Shown here: positions 1 to 4,826 of the stretch, piece by piece | Layout: each line of letters starts with the position of its first letter | Position numbering within the stretch: the stretch's first letter is position 1 | DNA from: an uncultured Emergencia sp. | Lineage (GTDB): Bacteria; Bacillota; Clostridia; Peptostreptococcales; Anaerovoracaceae | Length of the DNA stretch: 6,822 bases | Direction of reading: 5' to 3' | Assembly (NCBI GenBank): GCA_902476665.1 | Contig: CABSEO010000103.1 | Span: 1 to 6,822 of the forward strand | Translations under genes and position numbers: made by a program | Notes under the pieces: model-generated | Seen by the model: the letters and a program-made list of their open reading frames with translations, nothing else | What the model was told of the DNA's origin: nothing | Database searches by the model: none

Positions 1-1
1 A

Positions 2-388
2 CGTCACGGCGGCGGCGCATTCTCCGGCAAGGATCCAACAAAGGTGGATCGTTCGGCTTCTTATGCGGCAAGATATGCTGCAAAGAATGTAGTTGCGGCA
101 GGACTTGCTGATAAATGCGAAATCCAGCTTGCATATGCCATCGGTGTGGCAAAACCTGTTTCCATCATGGTTGATACAGCAGGAACCGGAAAACTGGCAG
201 ACGAGGAAATCGCAGAAATCGTAAATAAGCATTTTGATCTGCGCCCTGCGGCTATTATCCGTGATTTGGATCTTCGCAGACCGATCTACAGACAGACTGC
301 TGCGTACGGTCATTTTGGCAGAAAAGATGTGCAGCTGCCTTGGGAAAAGCTGGACAAAGTGGAGGAACTGAAAGCTTATCTGAAATAA
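2..388 (+). CDS. metK: S-adenosylmethionine synthetase, C-terminal part (5' end outside window)
   Basis: Methionine adenosyltransferase makes S-adenosylmethionine from methionine and ATP in the cytoplasm, releasing phosphate and pyrophosphate. The reading frame is open from base 2 and ends at TAA 386-388, giving the last 128 residues of a protein normally near 390-400 residues. The visible part begins with the family signature [10 protein letters not shown], the glycine-rich loop with its conserved lysine, followed by the Asp and Arg of KVDRSASY. Further on are the conserved core stretch [15 protein letters not shown] and a family-typical ending that includes [21 protein letters not shown] and the final LPWEK. 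No frameshift or missing signature residue is seen. The start codon, promoter and any SAM-responsive leader lie upstream of the window. The intergenic sequence after the stop shows no GC-rich hairpin, so where its transcript ends is unclear. The GTG at 44 is an internal codon, not a start. Confidence 0.97.
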   Translation, partial: RHGGGAFSGKDPTKVDRSASYAARYAAKNVVAAGLADKCEIQLAYAIGVAKPVSIMVDTAGTGKLADEEIAEIVNKHFDLRPAAIIRDLDLRRPIYRQTAAYGHFGRKDVQLPWEKLDKVEELKAYLK

Positions 389-470
389 CATCTTTTTCCA
401 CCGGTTATATTAATAAATCTGATGGACTTGGGAAAATCTGAAAAAATTTTTAAAAATAAATGCTTTTTCA

Positions 471-498
471 TTTTCATTTCATTTTTCTCCTTTATGAT
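471..498 (+). promoter_or_regulatory. candidate sigma-A promoter for the PepSY-protein gene
   Basis: A TATGAT -10 box (493-498, five of six to consensus) lies 16 bp after a weak TTTTCA -35 box (471-476, four of six). The upstream region (about 441-480) is almost entirely A/T, as is common for UP elements. It would start transcription near 505, about 40 nt before the ATG at 545. A second, weaker pair is TTGGGA (428-433) with TAAAAA (451-456). The gene must be transcribed from within the 156-bp gap or by read-through from metK; this is the best local candidate. Confidence 0.42.
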
Positions 499-544
499 AA
501 GGCCATACTTAAGAAATGAATCTTAACAAGAGGAGGATATAAAA

Positions 545-1117
545 ATGAAGAAGAACAGATTAGGAAAAGTATTTGTTACAGCTGTGGTGGCCCTGTCAAT
601 GATTTGCACGTCTTTCGTATTTGCAAGTGCAGATACAGGTGCCAAGACTTATGCGGAAACTACGGTTAAAGCTGCATCTCAGAGTTCTGTGATTTCCTGG
701 AGCAAGGGCATGTCAATCTTTAGAAACAGACTGGAAGACAGAGGAGTATCCAGTGCGGTTATCAAGTATCTGCATCTGACCAGAGATGATGGATACAGAG
801 TGTACAAAGGAAAGGCCGTGAAAGGTAATTACGTTTACTCCATCGAGATCAACGCTGTTACAGGTAAAATCAGAGATTATGAAAGAGATTATGAAGGCTC
901 CGCATACACCGCTTCCAAAGTGGGTGCAGTGAGCAAGACTACTATCACCAACAAGATTAAGAGTAAAGTTCCGGGCTGCTATGTAATCTATGCAAAACTG
1001 ACAAGAGATGACGGCAGATATGTTTGGGAGGCTGAAGCCTACAAAGGCGGATATGAGTATGACTTTGAATATACTAAAGGCGGAACTCTGATTGAGTGGG
1101 ACAAGGATAAAGTATGA
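545..1117 (+). CDS. exported protein with two tandem PepSY-like domains
   Basis: A 190-residue exported protein of unknown precise role. PepSY domains are small alpha/beta modules found in peptidase propeptides and in many short secreted Firmicute proteins, with suggested inhibitor or binding roles. Residues 1-29 form a Sec signal peptide: a KKNR-LGK basic start, a hydrophobic core, then ASA before Asp30. Cys21 is preceded by Ile and does not fit a lipobox. Two domains follow, roughly 48-113 and 118-190. Each has an N-terminal helix, then an LTRDDG turn (78-83 and 152-157) and a paired strand; the first ends in the classic EINAVTGKI signature. The second has VPGCYVIYAKL and ends in strands with TKGGTLIEWD, where the DAxTG motif has decayed. 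No transmembrane anchor or sorting signal is present, so release or wall association is likely. The start is fixed by AGGAGG at 531-536, 8 nt before the ATG. The gene stands alone between metK and a strong terminator. Confidence 0.85.
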   Translation: MKKNRLGKVFVTAVVALSMICTSFVFASADTGAKTYAETTVKAASQSSVISWSKGMSIFRNRLEDRGVSSAVIKYLHLTRDDGYRVYKGKAVKGNYVYSIEINAVTGKIRDYERDYEGSAYTASKVGAVSKTTITNKIKSKVPGCYVIYAKLTRDDGRYVWEAEAYKGGYEYDFEYTKGGTLIEWDKDKV

Positions 1118-1151
1118 TTGCCGTAACTGAAAACTTATTAAACCGGCTGAC

Positions 1152-1201
1152 AAGGGCTGTTCCCTTAACGAAATGGGATCGTTAGGGCACAGCCCTTTTT
1201 T
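1152..1201 (+). terminator. intrinsic terminator after the PepSY-protein gene
   Basis: A long hairpin has left arm 1152-1170 (AAGGGCTGTTCCCTTAACG), a 9-nt loop, and right arm 1180-1197 (CGTTAGGGCACAGCCCTT). The arms pair over about 17 bp with one mismatch (T1161 against G1188) and one bulged base, and a T run covers 1196-1201. It lies 34 bp past the stop codon at 1117 and should end that transcript efficiently. The left arm has few flanking A residues, so it is best read as a + strand terminator. Confidence 0.9.
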
Positions 1202-1616
1202 CATACATATATAAGTATTATCTCAGTAATCAGCATTGAGCGGGGTAACCATAACAGTTTGTTTTCGTAAAAATGAGTATAAGACTCAGACTCAAAATCC
1301 GGATATAAGGCTCAGTTTAACCATATTTTTAACCAAATCGACTATGAAATGTGAAAAAAAGTATAAAACCTGAGGTCTTTCTCCTTTTTATATATACTCA
1401 AAACTCAATGATTTTTATTTTCTGGTTAACGTCATTCCATATTTATACACATTTTAGTATTTTGGGGTATTCTGGTTAACCGCCGGTCAGACCGGCTGAC
1501 TTTTGATGACGATTTATCTGTTTTGTAATAACTCCTTTCATGGGGGAAAGCTGACGGAAGACAGGCCCTTTGCCAGAATGAGATTCTGTAGACAGATATT
1601 ATATTTGGGGGAAAAC
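1202..1616. other. non-coding stretch with short repeats and dyads
   Basis: I find no convincing gene or known RNA here. There is no T-box AGGGTGG motif and no recognisable lysine-riboswitch core. Visible structure: near-repeats TATAAGACTCAG (1278-1289) and TATAAGGCTCAG (1304-1315); an inverted pair TGAGTATA (1274-1281) and TATACTCA (1393-1400); TTAACC at 1317-1322 and 1329-1334; an exact 11-bp direct repeat TTCTGGTTAAC at 1420-1430 and 1470-1480; and the GC-rich dyad at 1482-1496. A weak promoter-like pair, TCGACT (1338-1343) with TATAAA (1362-1367) at 18 bp, is possible but unsupported. ORFs on the minus strand here have compositions typical of non-coding translation. Confidence 0.6.
1474..1496. 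promoter_or_regulatory. two abutting palindromes, possible operator or weak hairpin
   Basis: GGTTAACC (1474-1481) is a perfect 8-bp palindrome. It is followed directly by GCCGGTCAGACCGGC (1482-1496), a perfect dyad with 7-bp arms around one base. As RNA the second would fold as a 5-bp stem with a TCAGA loop, followed only by a poor T tract, so it is a weak terminator at best. Its compact symmetry and G/C content in A/T-rich surroundings suit a protein-binding site. No cognate regulator is encoded nearby, so function is unknown. Confidence 0.3.
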
Positions 1617-1659
1617 ATGAAAAAGTTCGTCTTTTTTGTGGACAAACTACAAAAAATCG

Positions 1660-1688
1660 TTGCAAGACATGCCAGGGTGTAATATAAT
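1660..1688 (+). promoter_or_regulatory. sigma-A promoter of lysC
   Basis: TTGCAA (1660-1665, four of six to consensus) and a perfect TATAAT (1683-1688) are separated by 17 bp, the optimal spacing. Transcription would start near 1695, giving a leader of only about 34 nt before the ATG at 1729. That leaves no room for a lysine riboswitch or attenuator unless a second, distal promoter is used. Confidence 0.65.
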
Positions 1689-1710
1689 AATAAGGTATTT
1701 GTTGATAAAT

Positions 1711-1717
1711 AGGGAGG
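1711..1717 (+). promoter_or_regulatory. ribosome binding site that fixes the lysC start
   Basis: AGGGAGG lies 11 nt before ATG 1729, a slightly long but workable spacing. It supports ATG 1729 over the in-frame upstream TTG at 1636. That extension would translate the promoter itself and would add 31 residues before the conserved kinase N-terminus. Confidence 0.75.
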
Positions 1718-1728
1718 AAAGTTCTCAA

Positions 1729-3042
1729 ATGGGAGTAAAAGTAGCAAAATTCGGCGGTTCCTCAGTGGCTGATGGAATCCAGCTGACAAAGACTAAACAG
1801 ATCATCGAAGCCGATCCCGAACGCAAGTATATTGTCGTATCTGCTCCGGGCAAGCGCTTTGACGGAGATAATAAGATTACGGACCTATTATACCTGTGCA
1901 AAACACATATGGAGCATAATCTGCCTTATGATCAGATTTTTCAGGTGGTTACTGACAGATTTATGGCTGTTAAACTGAACCTGGGCGTAGAGGTGGATCT
2001 ACAGGTACATTTTGACATAATTAAAGATAATCTGAAGAAAGGCTGTTCTGCAGACTATATCGCAAGCCGCGGGGAATATCTGAATGCGGTGCTGGTGGCA
2101 GCATTTCTTGGCTATGATTTTGTAGATACAGAAGGACTCATTCAGTTTGATGCAAAAGGCAGACTCATGCAGGAAGCCACGGATGAGGCTTTAAGAGCGG
2201 AACTTGCCAAGCATGAGAAGGCTGTACTGCCCGGATTTTATGGAACCAGCGCGGTTGACGGAAAAGTAAAGACTTTCTCCCGCGGCGGTTCAGATATTAC
2301 AGGGTCGCTGGTGGCAAGAGCCGTTGATGCTGATATGTATGAAAACTGGACTGATGTTTCGGGTTTCCTTATGGCAGATCCCAGAATTGTGAAAGATGCA
2401 AAACCAATTCACAAGATTTCTTATAAAGAACTGCGAGAGCTTTCTTATATGGGCGCTTCTGTTCTTCATGAAGATGCGATTTATCCTGCAAGAATCGCGA
2501 ATATTCCAATCAATATCAAGAATACCAACCACCCTGAAGATCCGGGCACCATTATTACAGCAGAGCCTGACGAAAGCAGCACCAATGTAGTGACAGGTAT
2601 CGCAGGCAGCAAGGACTTTACCGTAATTGCTATCTACAAGAATATGATGAGTGCAGAACGGGGATTTGTCAGACGAATTCTGGCGATTCTGGAGGATATG
2701 GATATCAACTTTGAACATCTGCCGAGCGGGATCGATACCGTTTCTGTTGTGGTTTCCAACGCAAGCCTGGACGGAAGACTTGATGAGCTTCTGGAAGCCT
2801 TTGAAAAGCAGCTGAATCCGGACAGCATGGAAACTTTTGAGGATATCGCGCTGATTGCTACGGTAGGACATGGTATGAGCAGCAGAAGCGGCGTATCTGC
2901 GACGCTGTTCACCGCCCTTGCGCAGGCTGATATCAATATCCGAATGATTGATCAGGGCTCCAGTGAAATGAACATTATTGTCGGTGTAAAGAACAATGAC
3001 TTTAATAAGGCCATTAAGGCTATCTATGATGCATTTGCATAA
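1729..3042 (+). CDS. lysC: aspartate kinase (aspartokinase)
   Basis: Cytoplasmic aspartokinase phosphorylates L-aspartate with ATP, the committed step toward lysine, diaminopimelate, threonine, methionine and isoleucine. The 437-residue length matches monofunctional enzymes of the Bacillus YclM/aspartokinase III type. The amino-acid kinase domain (about 3-280) begins with KFGGSS (7-12) and has SRGE (113-116), the SRGGSDITGS loop (184-193), TDVSG (208-212), ADPR (216-219) and the ELSYMGASVLHEDAI segment (237-251). Two ACT domains follow (about 297-360 and 372-437); the second contains MIDQGSSEMNIIVGV (406-420), the region where feedback amino acids usually bind. This suggests allosteric inhibition by lysine or threonine, but the effector cannot be read from the sequence. 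No homoserine dehydrogenase domain is fused. The gene has its own promoter and terminator and no operon partner. The symbol lysC is the customary one; the isozyme class is less sure. Confidence 0.95.
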   Translation: MGVKVAKFGGSSVADGIQLTKTKQIIEADPERKYIVVSAPGKRFDGDNKITDLLYLCKTHMEHNLPYDQIFQVVTDRFMAVKLNLGVEVDLQVHFDIIKDNLKKGCSADYIASRGEYLNAVLVAAFLGYDFVDTEGLIQFDAKGRLMQEATDEALRAELAKHEKAVLPGFYGTSAVDGKVKTFSRGGSDITGSLVARAVDADMYENWTDVSGFLMADPRIVKDAKPIHKISYKELRELSYMGASVLHEDAIYPARIANIPINIKNTNHPEDPGTIITAEPDESSTNVVTGIAGSKDFTVIAIYKNMMSAERGFVRRILAILEDMDINFEHLPSGIDTVSVVVSNASLDGRLDELLEAFEKQLNPDSMETFEDIALIATVGHGMSSRSGVSATLFTALAQADINIRMIDQGSSEMNIIVGVKNNDFNKAIKAIYDAFA

Positions 3043-3110
3043 CCGCTTCTTTTCGTGAAAATTCCGGAGTCAGAAAACAGAAATTGAAAGTTTTGAAATG
3101 ATTTTATAAA

Positions 3111-3152
3111 GGAAACATCCGCAATGAAAAAGATTCGTGGATGTTTCTTTTT
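3111..3152 (+). terminator. intrinsic terminator after lysC
   Basis: GAAACATCC (3112-3120) and GGATGTTTC (3139-3147) form a perfect 9-bp stem with an 18-nt loop, extendable by G3111 pairing with T3148. The run TTTTT (3148-3152) follows directly. It lies about 70 bp after the lysC stop. The loop is longer than usual, but the stem and T tract are typical, and the next gene has its own promoter. Confidence 0.8.
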
Positions 3153-3204
3153 ATGTGTGATTCAGGACGCAGACGTGCCCCTGCAAAAGAAACCTCAGAA
3201 AAGA

Positions 3205-3233
3205 TTGTCATTATCTGAAGAAAGGTGTAACAT
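3205..3233 (+). promoter_or_regulatory. candidate sigma-A promoter for the Fn3-protein gene
   Basis: TTGTCA (3205-3210, five of six) and TAACAT (3228-3233, four of six) are spaced by exactly 17 bp. Transcription would start near 3240, about 37 nt before the ATG at 3277. Its position between the lysC terminator and the next gene supports it. Confidence 0.55.
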
Positions 3234-3276
3234 GAAGTCATCAGGTATGTGTTAAATGTATTGAAGGAGGAACAGT

Positions 3277-4116
3277 ATGAGTAGAAAACATTATATCAGA
3301 ATTCTGGCTTCTGCCATGGTGGTGATGATCTGTCTGTGTATGATGCCGTCAGCTGCTTACGCCGCAGATATTCCGGGACAGTCTGCCATTTTATCTCTGG
3401 ATGGTTCTGCTTCTTCAAAGGCTTCTGTGAAGGTGACCTGGGCCAAGGCAAAGAATGCCTATGGTTATTCCCTTTACAGGGCGACAAAGGAGGATGGGCC
3501 ATACAAGAGAATCCGTTCCACGGTGAACCGCAGTTATACAGATACTAGTGTCAGTGGAGGAAAAACATACTGGTATAGAGTGAAAGCTTATCGTTACGTT
3601 GGCGGAGAGAGAGTCTACGGGCTTTCCAGCCAGCCCAAACGTGTCTATACCAACTATGTTAAGCCTCCTTTTCAAGTCAGCAGCACAGCACTGTCAAAAG
3701 ACGGAAGGCTGCTGTTAAATACAAGACTGGAGTATATTTACTCCGCGGGCTATGTACCGACCACTCTGGTTTACTCCGAGCTGAAAAGGCCTTTCAGTGA
3801 GAAAAAGATTTTTGGAGTTCTGCTGAAAAATGCTGTTGGAGAGGCCGAAGCTTCTTCTGCCATTTATCTTAAATATGACAGCTCCCGTTATGAAAGAAAG
3901 ATTCATTCCACAGGGAATACTGCCGGTGATTTCAAATATATGAAACTGACTACCAGATATCCGTCAGCAAGTTTTTATGTGAGCAGACTTAACGGCAAAG
4001 CGCTGACTTCATATAATCCGCAGAAAGATGTGCTCAAATTCTATATTCTTTTCAGAAATAAGTCTTATGTCATCAGATATGATGCTGTCAATGGAATAAG
4101 AACAGAACTGATGTAA
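3277..4116 (+). CDS. exported protein with one fibronectin type III-like domain
   Basis: A 279-residue exported protein; I do not recognise a named family for the whole chain. Residues 1-29 form a clear Sec signal peptide: SRKHYIR, a hydrophobic core rich in Met, Leu and Cys, then AYA before Ala30. Residues about 43-125 resemble fibronectin III-like beta-sandwich modules common in Firmicute surface proteins: VKVTWAKAKNAYGYSLYRAT, then GPYKRIRS, a YTDTSVSGGKTYWYRVKAY strand pair and GLSSQPKRV. These usually act as spacers or adhesive modules. The remaining 150 residues are polar, rich in Tyr, Ser and Lys, look beta-rich, and match nothing I can name. There is no LPXTG signal, C-terminal helix, cell-wall repeat or catalytic motif, so it is probably released or loosely bound. 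The start is fixed by AAGGAGG at 3264-3270, 6 nt before the ATG. It is transcribed alone, between its own promoter and terminator. Confidence 0.82.
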   Translation: MSRKHYIRILASAMVVMICLCMMPSAAYAADIPGQSAILSLDGSASSKASVKVTWAKAKNAYGYSLYRATKEDGPYKRIRSTVNRSYTDTSVSGGKTYWYRVKAYRYVGGERVYGLSSQPKRVYTNYVKPPFQVSSTALSKDGRLLLNTRLEYIYSAGYVPTTLVYSELKRPFSEKKIFGVLLKNAVGEAEASSAIYLKYDSSRYERKIHSTGNTAGDFKYMKLTTRYPSASFYVSRLNGKALTSYNPQKDVLKFYILFRNKSYVIRYDAVNGIRTELM

Positions 4117-4145
4117 GAGGGTTAATTCTTTTGTACAGTGTCCAG

Positions 4146-4180
4146 AAAAGCCATGGATTCAGATCCATGGCTTTTGATTT
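4146..4180 (+). terminator. intrinsic terminator after the Fn3-protein gene
   Basis: AAAAGCCATGGAT (4146-4158) and ATCCATGGCTTTT (4163-4175) form a perfect 13-bp stem with a TCAG tetraloop, followed by GATTT. It begins 29 bp past the stop at 4116. The A tract on the left arm would give a T tract on the other strand, so the structure could act in both directions, though no converging gene is present. Confidence 0.88.
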
Positions 4181-4220
4181 AAAGATAAGATCCGTGAAAA
4201 AATTCTTCACCAATTCTTCA

Positions 4221-4249
4221 TTGACAACTGAATTGCAGAGTGCTAAAAT
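4221..4249 (+). promoter_or_regulatory. strong sigma-A promoter (extended -10) of the marR-ABC operon
   Basis: A perfect TTGACA (4221-4226), a 17-bp spacer and TAAAAT (4244-4249, five of six) are preceded by TGC (4241-4243), the extended -10 motif. It is the best promoter in the window, with predicted start near 4256 and a leader of about 90 nt. Such a strong promoter is usual for an operon held down by a repressor. Two direct copies of AATTCTTCA (4201-4209 and 4212-4220) sit just upstream of the -35 box, one helical turn apart. Confidence 0.88.
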
Positions 4250-4266
4250 AATTCCATTGCAGAAAT

Positions 4267-4283
4267 AATTAACGCTGTTAATT
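4267..4283. promoter_or_regulatory. probable MarR operator (17-bp palindrome)
   Basis: AATTAACGCTGTTAATT is a perfect inverted repeat with 7-bp arms around GCT. It lies about 11 to 27 bp downstream of the predicted start of the strong promoter and upstream of a MarR-family gene. MarR dimers usually bind 16-20 bp imperfect palindromes of this kind over or near their own promoters. That it is the autoregulatory operator is inferred from position and symmetry. Confidence 0.6.
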
Positions 4284-4334
4284 GTTCACTGTGGTAATAA
4301 TTTGTAGATTTTTCTGTTTTTTTGATATTTTGTG

Positions 4335-4341
4335 AAAGGAG
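4335..4341 (+). promoter_or_regulatory. ribosome binding site that fixes the MarR start
   Basis: AAAGGAG ends 5 nt before ATG 4347. The in-frame GTG at 4332 overlaps the upstream edge of this site and has no ribosome binding site of its own, so ATG 4347 is preferred. Confidence 0.75.
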
Positions 4342-4346
4342 CAGTT

Positions 4347-4826
4347 ATGAAAGCTGAACAGAAGGAATTCTTTGATATCATGACTTCTTTTAGAAAACTG
4401 AACATTTCCAGTATGCTTCCGGAAATATCTCACGGAGATTTCAGTATACTGAAAATGATACACTGCTGCAGGCAAACCTGCAATACCAATCGTGGAGCAG
4501 TTAAAGTCTCAGATATTGTTAAATGCACTATGCTGCCGGCGCCTGCTGTTTCCAGATCCCTTCGGTCTCTGGAGGAAAAGGAACTGGTGGTGCGAACCAT
4601 TGACAAAGAAGACCGCAGAAACACCTTTGTGGATATAACCCCTGCGGGAGACGCACTGCTGGAAGAAATAGAGGAGATTATGACATCCTTTGCCGATGCA
4701 GTGTTCGGAAATCTGGGAGAGGAGACCATAAGAAAGCTCAATGCATATCTGCATGAATTTCTGGATGCCGCAAAAAAAGAAATTGACAGACGTAAGCGTG
4801 ACGACAAGAAGGGGGAGAGAGAATGA
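4347..4826 (+). CDS. MarR-family transcriptional regulator
   Basis: A 159-residue winged helix-turn-helix regulator, normal length for MarR proteins, which bind DNA as dimers and usually release it when bound to small molecules or oxidised. Helical N-terminal residues 1-28 and C-terminal residues about 103-150 should form the dimer interface. The DNA-binding part spans about 30-100: GDFSILKMI, then VKVSDIVKC and the recognition-helix stretch PAPAVSRSLRSLEEKELV. The wing holds the hallmark DKEDRRNTFVDITPAG (86-101). The C-terminus is strongly charged. Four cysteines (40, 41, 45, 60) cluster beside the helix-turn-helix, which may matter for sensing. The stop overlaps the start of the ABC gene by ATGA, showing translational coupling. 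With the strong promoter and adjacent palindrome, it most likely represses its own operon and the exporter. The ligand is unknown. Confidence 0.9.
   Translation: MKAEQKEFFDIMTSFRKLNISSMLPEISHGDFSILKMIHCCRQTCNTNRGAVKVSDIVKCTMLPAPAVSRSLRSLEEKELVVRTIDKEDRRNTFVDITPAGDALLEEIEEIMTSFADAVFGNLGEETIRKLNAYLHEFLDAAKKEIDRRKRDDKKGERE

Noticed and set aside
415..441. AAATCTGA repeated at 415-422 and 434-441 after metK, considered as a terminator or regulatory site
   Set aside because: It is a short direct repeat in A/T-rich DNA with no hairpin, so it is not a terminator, and eight bases is too little to call a site.
713..1204. Minus-strand ORF of 163 codons opposite the PepSY gene
   Set aside because: It starts inside the terminator hairpin, has no ribosome binding site or recognisable motifs, and mirrors a convincing + strand gene.
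1142..1500. Exact repeat ACCGGCTGAC at 1142-1151 and 1491-1500
   Set aside because: Ten-base exact matches are expected many times by chance in a window of this size, and the flanks do not match, so it is not evidence of a mobile element or duplication.
1636..1728. N-terminal extension of aspartate kinase from TTG 1636
   Set aside because: It would translate through the TATAAT promoter and leader and adds 31 residues absent from the family. ATG 1729 has a good ribosome binding site and starts right at the conserved VKVAKFGGSS.
1202..1728. Lysine riboswitch or T-box leader before lysC
   Set aside because: I could not find a T-box AGGGTGG motif, the characteristic lysine-riboswitch core, or a terminator/antiterminator pair before the ATG.
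1432..1789. Two minus-strand ORFs (1432-1728 and 1538-1789) upstream of lysC
   Set aside because: They overlap each other and the lysC promoter, lack ribosome binding sites, and give no domain-like composition.
3124..3255. Plus-strand 43-codon ORF beginning MKKIRGCFFL
   Set aside because: Its start lies in the loop of the lysC terminator and the frame runs through the hairpin, T tract and next promoter. The signal-like start is followed by an unstructured polar tail.
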